DNA from: Dysgonomonas hofstadii
Lineage (GTDB): Bacteria > Bacteroidota > Bacteroidia > Bacteroidales > Dysgonomonadaceae
Reading direction: 5' to 3'
Assembly: GCF_014196915.1 (NCBI RefSeq)
Contig: NZ_JACIEP010000011.1
Span: 87,544-151,543, forward strand
Length of the DNA stretch: 64,000 nucleotides
The position numbers were made by a program, and so were the translations under genes. This document shows, piece after piece, positions 1-9,528 of this stretch (positions are counted from its first letter, which is position 1; the number at the start of each line of letters is the position of its first letter). Below the pieces are notes generated by a model, which saw only the letters and a program-made list of their open reading frames with translations, did no database searches and had not been told where the DNA came from.

Positions 1-1566
<1,566 letters not shown>

Positions 1567-1570
1567 TCCT

Positions 1571-2110
1571 CTGATTAATGCCAATCAGTAGTTGAAATTA
1601 TGATTGTAATGAATAAATGTTCGTTTCTTTTCTACTACGTGCAATCGAAGATTGCTTGTGTTCCTTTTGCCCAAAGCCACAAAAGGAACCAAAAACGCTT
1701 TGGTGGCTCATCCTCCGTGCGACCCGTTACAGGCTCACGGGCTAAATGGAAAGATTGTCCTGTGGACGCTTTCCATTTCACGCCCCTTTCGCCTGACGGG
1801 TGCCCCGCACTACGGCTTAATGCCACCGGGCGAAGCCACCTCAAGGTAGGGTAATTCCCTGTCGTGCGTCAGCCTTCCGTGCATAGGTTCCTACGACGGG
1901 CACCTGTCCGGTGAAGACGGCGTGAAACCAAATATTGTCTGAGCCGCAGGCGAGTTTATTTGGTTTAGCCGGCAAGCCGTTGACAGGTCGGCGGGGAACC
2001 AAGCACTAGCCTTTTGTTTCGTTTTGGGCAATGCCAAAATGAAAAACAAACCCGAAGGGCGCGTTAGTAAAAACGAACATTTAAATCTAACTGCTGATTC
2101 GCATTATTAA
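1571..2110. repeat. GC-rich structured non-coding element with nested inverted repeats
   Basis: This roughly 500-base stretch fills the gap between two convergent genes and is visibly richer in G and C than its flanks. It is bounded by a perfect 12-base inverted repeat (1615-1626 AAATGTTCGTTT and 2071-2082). An imperfect inverted repeat continues outside it (about 1571-1594 against 2087-2110). Inside are further complementary pairs: 1641-1646/1650-1655, 1661-1669/1680-1688, 1667-1675/2023-2031, a 10-base pair at 1744-1753/1769-1778 and a 10-base pair at 1925-1934/1957-1966. Short open frames on both strands have no recognisable protein content. It could be a non-autonomous mobile repeat or a large structured RNA; from memory, related CAAAAGGAACC-type sequences recur in Bacteroidota genomes, but I could not check this. 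Confidence 0.6.
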
Positions 2111-2114
2111 TAAT

Positions 2115-2142
2115 AAAGCCCGAACTTCAGTTCCGGGCTTTA
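2115..2142. terminator. Bidirectional hairpin terminator
   Basis: AAAGCCCGAAC and GTTCCGGGCTTT form a stem with one bulged base and a four-base loop. It lies between the GH97 gene side and the convergent gene ending at 2167, and the T-rich flank is better on the minus strand. Confidence 0.6.
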
Positions 2143-2166
2143 CTCTAAATTATATCCTATTTATGA

Positions 2167-2706
2167 TTAAAGCATTTCATTCTTAGCATGTTCTTTTTCG
2201 GCTTTAAGTTTATCTTTCTCTGCTTTATATTTTTGCTTCAGGGCTTCTTTTTGAACTTTCTTTTCGTCTTTGCTAAGTGATGTATTGTTTTCAATTGCAG
2301 ATTTCTCGGCATCGTACTTGTCTTCCAGGGCATCTGCTTTGCTGTCGTAGCCATCCGACACCCCCTTCCTCACATTATCCAGGGATGTGTATTGGCCATG
2401 TTTCTTTTCCCACAAGCCAATCTGCTCTTTAGTTAAGATACTTTCTATTTCTTGTTTATGTTTAAGCGCCAGTTCTCTTTTTTTCTGTCCTTTTTCGTAT
2501 CCCGACAGAGAACGGTCTAGTCCAATCGCTTCGAATTTGGGACCTACTTCCTTTTTGAGTTGTTTAATTTTTGCTATTTGTTCCGATGAAAGCTGTAAAT
2601 CCCGGTAAGTTTCTATTCCTTTGTAATAATTCTCGTTCTGTGTCGATTGTGCATGCGAGAATAGGGCTAAAGTACTAACTAGTAGTATCAGTAAAACTTT
2701 TTTCAT
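2167..2706 (-). CDS. Small periplasmic helical protein (Spy/CpxP or LTXXQ-like)
   Basis: A 179-residue exported protein. Residues 1-19 form a signal peptide ending SHA before QSTQ. The mature part is almost entirely charged alpha-helix, with two LTXXQ-like segments (LSSEQIAKIKQLKKE near residues 39-53 and LTKEQIGLWEKKH near 91-103), followed by a lysine/glutamate-rich coiled coil to the end. These features resemble Spy/CpxP-type periplasmic proteins, which act as chaperones or stress sensors in enterobacteria. The resemblance is by pattern only and the role here is unknown. It is a single gene, convergent with GH97 and separated from it by the structured element. The next gene diverges at 2818. 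Confidence 0.6.
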   Translation of the reverse strand: MKKVLLILLVSTLALFSHAQSTQNENYYKGIETYRDLQLSSEQIAKIKQLKKEVGPKFEAIGLDRSLSGYEKGQKKRELALKHKQEIESILTKEQIGLWEKKHGQYTSLDNVRKGVSDGYDSKADALEDKYDAEKSAIENNTSLSKDEKKVQKEALKQKYKAEKDKLKAEKEHAKNEML

Positions 2707-2817
2707 AATGTGTTGGTTTGATTAGATAATTAGTTTGTCATTTCTGGTAATAATTTACATAGCTAAGACACTGGCAGTAACGAAAGGTTTTCCTATTTAA
2801 CTATTTATAACATAAAA

Positions 2818-3642
2818 ATGATATATAACAAAATGAATTTAATAGATACAAATGATATAAATCTCTTGCAGTTCAACCTATTTCCTAGCGAAAGAATATT
2901 CCATTTTTCTACTACGATTCAAGGTGGGGTAAGCAAAGGTAGTTATGCTACATTCAATCTTGGATTCTATTCGGGAGACAATCCTGAGAATGTGCATGAA
3001 AACCGTTACAGGCTGGAATCGGCAGCAGATGTAGAGCATGGTAATTTATTTATTCCTTACCAGACACATAGTGATAAAATATGCATTATAGATGAAGCTT
3101 TCTTATCTCTAAAAGATAACGACAGATACTTAAAGCTGAACGAAGTCGATGCCGTTATTACAGACCGGAAAGGTGTCTGCATTGGTGTAACGACGGCCGA
3201 TTGTGTCCCTGTGTTAGTATATGATCCGGTGAAAAATATACTGGCAGCAGCGCATGCCGGGTGGAAAGGAACCGTCACTAAAATCGTGTATAAAACGATT
3301 CTGGCGATGATGGCGCATTTCGGTTGCGATCCCCGTTCCTTACTGGCAGGAATAGGCCCTTGCATTTCTCAAACGCATTTTGAAGTGGGGGATGAGGTTA
3401 TCGATACATTTCAAAATGCGGGCTTCCTCATCGATGCTATCGCCTACCGGAATGATGATTCGGGTAAAATGCATATCGATTTGGAAAAGACGAATAAGAT
3501 GATTTTGACAGAATCGGGTGTTCTTCCCGAAAATATAGAGCTTGCCGGTCTTTGCACTTATTCCAACCCCGGATTGTTCTTCTCTGCCCGCCGCCAGACT
3601 ATACATTCGGGCAGAATGATAACAGGTGGGGTTTTAAGATAA
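2818..3642 (+). CDS. pgeF: PgeF/YfiH family laccase-domain protein
   Basis: A 274-residue protein of the YfiH/YlmD family (multicopper polyphenol oxidase fold), known as peptidoglycan editing factor PgeF and in some members as a purine nucleoside phosphorylase/deaminase. The metal-binding triad is intact: H84 in YQTHSDK, C129 in TTADCVPV and H146 in AHAGWKG. The family C-terminal motif CTYSNPGLFFSARR is also present. There is no signal peptide, so it is cytoplasmic. ATG at 2818 is used; an in-frame ATG at 2833 is an equally possible start. Agmatine deiminase follows 39 bases downstream, but a -7-like box between them suggests it may be transcribed separately. Confidence 0.88.
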   Translation: MIYNKMNLIDTNDINLLQFNLFPSERIFHFSTTIQGGVSKGSYATFNLGFYSGDNPENVHENRYRLESAADVEHGNLFIPYQTHSDKICIIDEAFLSLKDNDRYLKLNEVDAVITDRKGVCIGVTTADCVPVLVYDPVKNILAAAHAGWKGTVTKIVYKTILAMMAHFGCDPRSLLAGIGPCISQTHFEVGDEVIDTFQNAGFLIDAIAYRNDDSGKMHIDLEKTNKMILTESGVLPENIELAGLCTYSNPGLFFSARRQTIHSGRMITGGVLR

Positions 3643-3649
3643 TTATTCG

Positions 3650-3657
3650 TACTTTTG
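3650..3657 (+). promoter_or_regulatory. Candidate -7 box TACTTTTG upstream of aguA
   Basis: TACTTTTG fits the Bacteroidota -7 consensus TAnnTTTG and sits 24 bases before the agmatine deiminase start. No convincing -33 TTTG is seen at the usual spacing. Confidence 0.35.
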
Positions 3658-3681
3658 TTTGTGAAATAAAATGCTTGAAAA

Positions 3682-4725
3682 ATGAAACATCATATATTTT
3701 TCCCGCCCGAATGGTATCCTCAGAGCGCTGTACAACTCACGTGGCCGCATGCCGATACCGATTGGGATTATATGCTCGAGGAAGTAAGTGAATGTTATGT
3801 GAAGATCGCAGCAGAGATATTGCGAAGACAAAAGCTTATAATTGTTTGCCGTGACGAAGGATTGGTAAAATATCAGTTGCAGGATTATAAAGAATTATTT
3901 GATAATCTTACAATCGTGGAACTTTCAACAAACGATACCTGGGCGCGGGATCATAGTGGTATTTCTGTCCTGAAAAACGGAGAAAAATATATCTATGATT
4001 TTACATTCAATGGCTGGGGGTTAAAATTTGCTTCCAACTACGACAATCAGATAACCCGGGGACTGTATGCCGCGAAGGTTTTTAAACAGGATGCTGTTTT
4101 AGAGAATAAGAAAGATTTTGTTCTCGAAGGAGGAGCCTTGGAATCGGACGGTAAAGGGACGCTATTGACGACCAGTGAATGTTTGCTTTCTCCCAATAGG
4201 AACTCTTATCTGTCGAAAGAAGGAATCGAAGACTATCTGAAAGAAACATTCGGGCTCGATCGTGTGCTTTGGCTCGATTACGGGTATATGGACGGAGACG
4301 ATACCGATAGCCATATAGATACATTGGCCCGTTATTGTGACGAGCATACGATTGCCTACGTAAAATGTAATGATCGGGATGATGAACATTGCGAAGCCCT
4401 GAATAAAATGGAAGAGCAGTTGAAAACATTTACAGATTATAAAGGCGATCCGTATAAACTGATTCCCCTGCCGATGGCAAAGGCTGTTTATGATGAAGAT
4501 AATACCCGCCTGCCCGCTACCTATGCCAATTTTTTAATAATGAACAATGTCGTTCTGCTGCCGTTCTATAATGATAAGGAACGGGATGAAGAAGCGAAAA
4601 ATCAGTTGCAAAAAGCTTTTCCCGGCAGGGAGGTAATAGGTGTAGATTGCTCTGCGCTCATTCGTCAGCATGGTTCGTTACATTGTATAACCATGCAATA
4701 TCCGGAAGGATTTATAAACAGTTAA
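3682..4725 (+). CDS. aguA: Agmatine deiminase (PAD-Porph family)
   Basis: A 347-residue cytoplasmic enzyme of the Porphyromonas-type peptidylarginine deiminase family. The length and the lack of a signal peptide fit agmatine deiminase, which converts agmatine to N-carbamoylputrescine and ammonia, rather than the secreted gingipain-associated PAD. Family motifs are visible: NDTWARDHSG (near residue 91), FNGWGLKF, LEGGALESDG, DGDDTDSHIDT and the catalytic cysteine C335 in GSLHCITMQ near the C-terminus. The next-step enzyme, N-carbamoylputrescine amidase, lies two genes downstream on the same strand, so both steps of agmatine-to-putrescine conversion are encoded here. Speaking against other guanidine-modifying enzymes is the full conservation of the agmatine deiminase motifs. 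Confidence 0.9.
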   Translation: MKHHIFFPPEWYPQSAVQLTWPHADTDWDYMLEEVSECYVKIAAEILRRQKLIIVCRDEGLVKYQLQDYKELFDNLTIVELSTNDTWARDHSGISVLKNGEKYIYDFTFNGWGLKFASNYDNQITRGLYAAKVFKQDAVLENKKDFVLEGGALESDGKGTLLTTSECLLSPNRNSYLSKEGIEDYLKETFGLDRVLWLDYGYMDGDDTDSHIDTLARYCDEHTIAYVKCNDRDDEHCEALNKMEEQLKTFTDYKGDPYKLIPLPMAKAVYDEDNTRLPATYANFLIMNNVVLLPFYNDKERDEEAKNQLQKAFPGREVIGVDCSALIRQHGSLHCITMQYPEGFINS

Positions 4726-4795
4726 CAGCCAACAGTTATCAGTTAACAATATCGTAATTTTGAAAACTTGTTTACTGGTATCTTGTCTACTCGTT
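4719..4795 (+). repeat. Short intergenic repeat segment shared with 15392-15430
   Basis: From the end of aguA into the gap run near-repeats of CAGTTAAC and then a 13-base string AAACTTGTTTACT (4764-4776). That string recurs exactly at 15392-15404, and the sequence after it is similar in both places (GTATCTTGTCTACTCGT against GTATCTCGTTTACTTGT). Confidence 0.45.
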
Positions 4796-4823
4796 AACTA
4801 ATATTATTTGTAACTATAAAAAT

Positions 4824-5048
4824 ATGAAAGATCAGAAAGCTTTATTATTCAGATGTCTACATAATGATGTGCCGGCAATGGTATTCTCGGGAAATGACAT
4901 TCTTTTCCTGCCTCTGCTGAGACGTTATTATGAAGACGCGAAGGAAGCGGGATGTGATAGGGCGTTTTTGGATGATATATTATTAAGAATAGAAGAGTTT
5001 GAAAAACATATCGAGATGTCTCCCGATACCATCAAACTGCCGGATTAA
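4824..5048 (+). CDS. Small conserved-looking protein between aguA and aguB
   Basis: A 74-residue acidic protein that I do not recognise from a named family. It starts MKDQKALLFRCLHND, has a central helix rich in Asp and Glu, and ends EMSPDTIKLPD. It has no signal peptide and no membrane segment. Its placement between the two agmatine-pathway genes and on the same strand suggests co-expression with polyamine synthesis, but no function can be read from the sequence. The amino-acid composition and the uninterrupted frame are protein-like. It is separated from aguA by 98 bases and from aguB by 271 bases that contain a dispersed repeat. Confidence 0.6.
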   Translation: MKDQKALLFRCLHNDVPAMVFSGNDILFLPLLRRYYEDAKEAGCDRAFLDDILLRIEEFEKHIEMSPDTIKLPD

Positions 5049-5078
5049 TTTGATATTATATTTGCATTTTTTATTGAT

Positions 5079-5311
5079 AACTTTATCTATGTATGAAAGA
5101 GTTATAAATAATTGAGTTATAAATAATGAATGAAGAATTCAAGAATGTACTATTTTTACTTTGTGGCTTAGCGTCTTTGCGAGAGGTTTCATTTTCTAAT
5201 CTTATCATGCTAGAGCGAAGCGAAGCATCTAAAAAAGAAAGATCCTTCGTTCCTCAGGATGACAAAAGGCAAATCAAAAATTAAAATATGCGTCAACTTT
5301 GTCAACTTTTT
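5079..5311 (+). repeat. Modular intergenic repeat, copy A
   Basis: This fills the gap before aguB. It shares a 17-base string AACTTTATCTATGTATG (5079-5095) with 58723-58739. It shares a 19-base string AAGATCCTTCGTTCCTCAG (5239-5257) with the minus strand of 27725-27743, and a 20-base string (5291-5310, CGTCAACTTTGTCAACTTTT) with 58882-58901. Similar text recurs in all four copies in the window. The copy ends nine bases before the aguB start. No open frame of note lies within. Confidence 0.7.
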
Positions 5312-5319
5312 ACTGAATT

Positions 5320-6195
5320 ATGAAAATAGGAATAATACAACAGGCAAATGTAGCCGATGTCAACAAAAATAAAGAGCAGCTAAAAAGTAATATAAGAGAG
5401 GCTGCTAAGCAGGGTGCGGAGCTTATCGTTTTACAGGAGCTGCACAATTCGCTCTATTTCTGTCAGGTAGAAGATACAAATATATTTGATCTGGCAGAGC
5501 CGGTTCCCGGGCCTTCTACCGATGAATTCGGCGTTTTAGCGAAAGAATTGGGTGTAGTCATTGTTTTGTCCCTGTTCGAAAAACGTGCTCCCGGATTGTA
5601 CCACAATACAGCGGTAGTGATGGAAAAGGACGGGACAATCGCCGGAAAATACCGTAAAATGCACATACCGGATGATCCGGCCTATTACGAGAAATTCTAC
5701 TTTACTCCGGGCGACCTCGGCTTTCAACCAATCGATACCTCATTAGGTAAACTGGGTGTACTTGTCTGCTGGGATCAGTGGTACCCCGAAGCTGCCCGCC
5801 TGATGGCAATGGCAGGTGCCGACCTGTTGATCTATCCTACTGCTATCGGCTGGGAATCTACCGATACACAGGACGAAAAGGATCGTCAACTCGGAGCATG
5901 GGTAATATCGCAACGCGGACATGCTGTGGCCAATGGCCTGCATGTCGTTTCTGTTAACCGCACAGGCTATGAGCCCGATCCATCGGGACAGACGAATGGT
6001 ATTACTTTCTGGGGAAATAGTTTTGTCGCAGGCCCTCAGGGTGAGATCCTATGGCAGGGAAGTAACGATAAGGAAGAGGTACGGATTGTAGAAATAGACC
6101 TGAAACGTTCGGAGCAGGTACGCCGCTGGTGGCCATTCTTCCGCGACAGGCGTATCGATGCATTCGGAGATATCACCAAGCGGTTCAGAGATTAA
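5320..6195 (+). CDS. aguB: N-carbamoylputrescine amidase (nitrilase superfamily)
   Basis: A 291-residue carbon-nitrogen hydrolase with the Glu-Lys-Cys triad intact: E40 in LQELHN, K113 in YRKMHIPDD and C150 in LVCWDQWYPEA. The pattern CWDQWYPEAARLMAMAGA and the C-terminal RRWWPFFRDRRIDAFGDI are typical of AguB, which hydrolyses N-carbamoylputrescine to putrescine, CO2 and ammonia in the cytoplasm. The upstream agmatine deiminase supplies the substrate. The gene is preceded by a dispersed intergenic repeat that ends nine bases before the ATG, so its transcription signal may lie in the repeat or upstream of it. It is followed after six bases by an unrelated exported protein. Confidence 0.93.
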   Translation: MKIGIIQQANVADVNKNKEQLKSNIREAAKQGAELIVLQELHNSLYFCQVEDTNIFDLAEPVPGPSTDEFGVLAKELGVVIVLSLFEKRAPGLYHNTAVVMEKDGTIAGKYRKMHIPDDPAYYEKFYFTPGDLGFQPIDTSLGKLGVLVCWDQWYPEAARLMAMAGADLLIYPTAIGWESTDTQDEKDRQLGAWVISQRGHAVANGLHVVSVNRTGYEPDPSGQTNGITFWGNSFVAGPQGEILWQGSNDKEEVRIVEIDLKRSEQVRRWWPFFRDRRIDAFGDITKRFRD

Positions 6196-6201
6196 AATAG
6201 A

Positions 6202-6915
6202 ATGAAATTCTTTTATCTGACATTGTTTCTTTTACTTTATCTATTTCCCTGCAATATAAATTCGCAGGAGCAAGGATCAGTATCTCTACAAAAAAAGATC
6301 ATTCCATATTTAAAACCATATAACGAACTGAAAAAAGAAACACTGGAAAAACGGGATGATTTTTACAAACAATGCCAACAGGCTAATAATAAAGACAGTA
6401 TAATAACTGAAGCTCAAAAATATCTTTTAAAGGTATCTGATAATTTCTTCCGTTCATGGTACAATACCCCGTGGACATTCCACGGTCATAGCCAGATACC
6501 CGGAGTAGGAAGTATTGCCTGTGGGTATTTTGTTACTACCACACTCAGGGACATGGGCTTTAATATTCCCCGCATAAAGTGGGCGCAACAGGCTTCGGAA
6601 TACCTGATAAAGAAAATCAGTTCTGATATACAACGTTTTCATAAGAAACCAATGAATGAAATCATAGACTATATCGAAAGAAAAGGTGAGGGGTTATACG
6701 TTGTGGGATTGGATCAGCATGTAGGATATATCTATTATACAGGAGGCAAAATGTCTTTTGTTCATGCAAACTACTACCGCCCGAAAATCGGAGTGATGTC
6801 CGAACCTCTGACAGGGAGGAATCCATTGAATGATTCGAAATACAGGATTATTGGTAAAATCTTTGACAGGGAGATGGTAAAGAACTGGATAATGAATACA
6901 CCTTATTCGGAATAG
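6202..6915 (+). CDS. Exported protein, possible NlpC/P60-like cysteine peptidase
   Basis: A 237-residue protein with an N-terminal hydrophobic signal (residues 1-21, ending INSQ). I do not recognise a named family. The order of features resembles papain-like/NlpC-P60 enzymes: a cysteine at the start of a helix (C107 in GSIACGYFVTTTLRDMGF), a histidine leading a strand (H173 in GLDQHVGYIYYTGG) and a further polar residue after the next strand (H188 or N190 in FVHANYY). If active, it would act in the periplasm or at the surface, for example on peptidoglycan or a peptide. It lies 6 bases after aguB and 4 bases before an MFS transporter, so the three probably share a transcript. Confidence 0.5.
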   Translation: MKFFYLTLFLLLYLFPCNINSQEQGSVSLQKKIIPYLKPYNELKKETLEKRDDFYKQCQQANNKDSIITEAQKYLLKVSDNFFRSWYNTPWTFHGHSQIPGVGSIACGYFVTTTLRDMGFNIPRIKWAQQASEYLIKKISSDIQRFHKKPMNEIIDYIERKGEGLYVVGLDQHVGYIYYTGGKMSFVHANYYRPKIGVMSEPLTGRNPLNDSKYRIIGKIFDREMVKNWIMNTPYSE

Positions 6916-6919
6916 ATAA

Positions 6920-8116
6920 ATGCTGCAACCGGAAAAAAATAATAGACAATACTTATCCAAAGGCACTCTTTGGCTGATGACCATTGGGGCGGGGCTTGTT
7001 GTGGCAAATAATTATTACAATCAGCCTCTGTTGGGAATGATTTCACGTGAACTGGGCGAATCGGAAGCCGCTACAAGTAAGGTAGCTATGTTCACACAGG
7101 TAGGTTATGCGGCAGGGCTTCTGTTGATTATCCCGCTTGGCGATATGTTCAAACGTAAGCAGATAGTACTGATTGATTTTATTTTCATTATAGCCTCCCT
7201 TTTGGTATTTGCTTTTAGCCGTTCGTTACCTGTAATGGTTACTGCCAGCTTTTTTATAGGTTTGACTTCTGTCGTTCCTCAGATATTTGTTCCTATTGCG
7301 GCGCAACTTTCAAGACCTGAAGAGAAAGAGCGGAATGTAGGGATTGTGATGAGCGGTCTGTTGGTGGGGATTCTCGCATCACGGGTATTCAGCGGCATTG
7401 TAGGTGAATATCTTGGTTGGCGCGAGGTGTTCTATATCGCTACAGCCATGATGATTGTACTGGCTGCACTGATCGCGTGGCTTTTACCAGATATGCGTCC
7501 TACATTCGGTGGAACATACGGCCAGTTAATGGCATCCATTGCCCGCTATACAAAGGAGTTGCCCAGTCTCAGGCTTGCGTCCTTGAGGGGCGCTTTGGGT
7601 TTTGGCTCTTTCTCTATTTTCTGGACGACATTGACTTTCAGGCTCGAACAGGCTCCTTTCTTTCAGGGGAGTGATATTGCCGGATCGCTCGGATTAGTGG
7701 GTATTGCCGGGGCTTTGGCCGCTTCGCTGACAGGTTATATTGCAGGAAAAATCAATAAAAACACTATTATAACCATAGCCTGTATCCTTCTCATATTGTC
7801 ATGGGGGATATTTGGCATAGGGGGGAGTACCTATACCGGACTGATTGCCGGGATCATATTTCTTGATTTAGGCTTGCAGGCAATGCATGTGACAAACCAG
7901 ACTATTGTCTTCTCTACTCACCCTGAAGCTTCTAACAGACTGAATACAGTTTATATGGTGTCCTACTTCATCGGAGGATCTGTGGGTACCCTGATTGGCG
8001 GGCAGGCATGGCAATATTATGGATGGACTGGAGTTGTATCTGTCGGCGCTTTGTTTGTAATTTTATGTTTATTTGTGCATTTATTATTGTGCAATAAGCC
8101 GAAATTCAAAGAGTAA
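6920..8116 (+). CDS. MFS transporter, probable exporter
   Basis: A 398-residue protein with about 12 membrane segments and no signal peptide. The N-terminal segment VVANNYYNQPLLGMI and the loop-2 motif GDMFKRKQ are typical of the MFS drug/sugar efflux group (YnfM/AraJ-like). The substrate cannot be read from the sequence. It begins four bases after the exported protein gene and so probably belongs to the same transcript; an export role for a product of that protein or for polyamines is conceivable but not shown. The C-terminus ends in a short basic tail. Confidence 0.8.
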   Translation: MLQPEKNNRQYLSKGTLWLMTIGAGLVVANNYYNQPLLGMISRELGESEAATSKVAMFTQVGYAAGLLLIIPLGDMFKRKQIVLIDFIFIIASLLVFAFSRSLPVMVTASFFIGLTSVVPQIFVPIAAQLSRPEEKERNVGIVMSGLLVGILASRVFSGIVGEYLGWREVFYIATAMMIVLAALIAWLLPDMRPTFGGTYGQLMASIARYTKELPSLRLASLRGALGFGSFSIFWTTLTFRLEQAPFFQGSDIAGSLGLVGIAGALAASLTGYIAGKINKNTIITIACILLILSWGIFGIGGSTYTGLIAGIIFLDLGLQAMHVTNQTIVFSTHPEASNRLNTVYMVSYFIGGSVGTLIGGQAWQYYGWTGVVSVGALFVILCLFVHLLLCNKPKFKE

Positions 8117-8155
8117 TATTATATTTGTCAATTGTTAAAACCAATTGACACTATC

Positions 8156-8602
8156 ATGGAAGCGCAGTCACCCGAAAGAATCTATAGACAGGAACCTTTA
8201 CCAGACTTGAAAGAGTTAAGAGCATTTATCAGTTCGAAAAAAGCAATAAAAGCATTTGATTCTCTGTTGAAGTTTCTCGATAATAACTATAATTTTGAAC
8301 AACAGATTGTTTTCGGAGGCAAGAATTTCGGGGTTATGATACGTTATCGTAAAAACGGAAAGACACTTGTCTCTATTTTTCCCGAGAAAGATGCTTTCTC
8401 CGTTGTATTGGTATATGGGAAGAAGGAAGTCATTACATTTGAGGCCAACAGGGCTGTCTTCGATTCTTATATGACGGACATATTTGATAATACCCCTCAG
8501 CTACATGACGGCCGATGGATGCTTATTACGTTGAACGATAGTAAACTATTGCCCGAACTGGAGAAAATGATAATGATAAAGAAATCGATGAAGAAGCAGT
8601 AG
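8156..8602 (+). CDS. DUF3788 family protein
   Basis: A 148-residue soluble protein that fits the DUF3788 pattern (central FGVMIRYRKNGKTLVSIFPEKDAFSVVLVYGKKE, C-terminal DGRWMLI). The function is unknown; related folds are annotated as small stand-alone ligand-binding-like domains. The start is placed at ATG 8156 (MEAQSPERIY). An upstream in-frame TTG at 8132 would add eight residues but lies within five bases of a promoter-like TATATTTG (8120-8127), which favours the ATG. The stop codon abuts that of the convergent glycosyltransferase gene with no spacer (TAGCTA at 8600-8605). Confidence 0.65.
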   Translation: MEAQSPERIYRQEPLPDLKELRAFISSKKAIKAFDSLLKFLDNNYNFEQQIVFGGKNFGVMIRYRKNGKTLVSIFPEKDAFSVVLVYGKKEVITFEANRAVFDSYMTDIFDNTPQLHDGRWMLITLNDSKLLPELEKMIMIKKSMKKQ

Positions 8603-9451
8603 CTAGAATCTGTCCTTAAACCAATACTTTATAGCCCAGAGTCTTCTGTAAAGCTTCCTTAGTCTGAAACGGTGTTTATAGTGATATTTACTTGTATAGT
8701 ATTTATCTCGTCGTGCTTGTATGGGATAACTGTCTAATAATGACCAGTCTCGCTGAAAAATCTCATTTGTGGAGATTTCGGCAATTCCATATTTCTTTCC
8801 TAAGATGGAATATATGCTTTGGTCGTGGCGATTCTCTTTAAATCCCGGAAGATTAGGTATACGGGATGGTGAGTCGGTTGCCAGGGTGTAATCATCAAGA
8901 TACGCCTGATACCAGTCCTGTACGAATTGCATTACTACCGGGCTTTTCTTAAAGAATATAATGGTCGATTCGAATTGTGGGGTATGCGTATATGCTTTAT
9001 TATCATATACGTTATAATAGGCAAAGACATCGCCTTTTGTCCACTCATATTCGAAATAGAGTGTTTCGGGCATGCCGTTGTAGCTTTCCACCTGGCTTTT
9101 CACACCTAACATCCCTGTCGGCGTCTTTTCTACCATATCATAATATTCTAACAGACGTTTTCGGCCTTTCGGATTGAAATAGCAGCCTATATCCGAATAA
9201 AGGAGCACATCTCCTTCATCCATCTTTTCCAGTATCTTCAGAATGAAATATGGTTTCCAGCACCAGTAACCGAAACCACGGGAATAAGGGATCAGATAGC
9301 GTCCCCAGCGTTTATTAAAATCCTCATCCAGATCCTTTTCGCAAATAGTATATATCTCATCAAAGAGATTCATATCCTCCGCCATCTTCCTGAATCGGGG
9401 AAAACCTTCCGTGAGATAGTAACTACCAAATGTGCAGACCGCTCTTTTCAT
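8603..9451 (-). CDS. Putative glycosyltransferase (GT-A type)
   Basis: A 282-residue cytoplasmic protein. The segment SRGFGYWCWKPYFILKIL, a DXG/DXD-like motif in LLYSDIGCYFN, and ENRHDQSIYSILGKKY near the C-terminal third are a pattern seen in small glycosyltransferases that use nucleotide sugars. The acceptor and donor are unknown. The C-terminus is strongly basic (KYHYKHRFRLRKLYRR), which suggests association with membrane phospholipids. ATG at 9451 is chosen because a -7 box TATTTTTG on the minus strand (9470-9477) lies just upstream; a TTG at 9472 would overlap it. There is no sugar-pathway cluster nearby. Confidence 0.65.
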   Translation of the reverse strand: MKRAVCTFGSYYLTEGFPRFRKMAEDMNLFDEIYTICEKDLDEDFNKRWGRYLIPYSRGFGYWCWKPYFILKILEKMDEGDVLLYSDIGCYFNPKGRKRLLEYYDMVEKTPTGMLGVKSQVESYNGMPETLYFEYEWTKGDVFAYYNVYDNKAYTHTPQFESTIIFFKKSPVVMQFVQDWYQAYLDDYTLATDSPSRIPNLPGFKENRHDQSIYSILGKKYGIAEISTNEIFQRDWSLLDSYPIQARRDKYYTSKYHYKHRFRLRKLYRRLWAIKYWFKDRF

Positions 9452-9469
9452 CCTATTGTACTTATGATG

Positions 9470-9477
9470 CAAAAATA
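9470..9477 (-). promoter_or_regulatory. Candidate -7 box TATTTTTG for the glycosyltransferase gene
   Basis: On the minus strand TATTTTTG fits TAnnTTTG and lies about 19 bases before the ATG at 9451. It separates this gene from the large gene upstream. Confidence 0.5.
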
Positions 9478-9528
9478 GGGCATTTATCTGATTAATACTC
9501 TATTCTTCTTAGTTATATTATCTAATGT

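Noticed and set aside
1600..1854. Overlapping open frames on both strands in the GC-rich element
   Set aside because: Their products have no family pattern, they overlap in opposite directions and they lie wholly in the inverted-repeat element, so they are by-products of its composition.
5049..5319. A gene or pseudogene in the gap before aguB
   Set aside because: The sequence matches other intergenic copies and has no open frame of note, so it is a dispersed repeat rather than a decayed gene.
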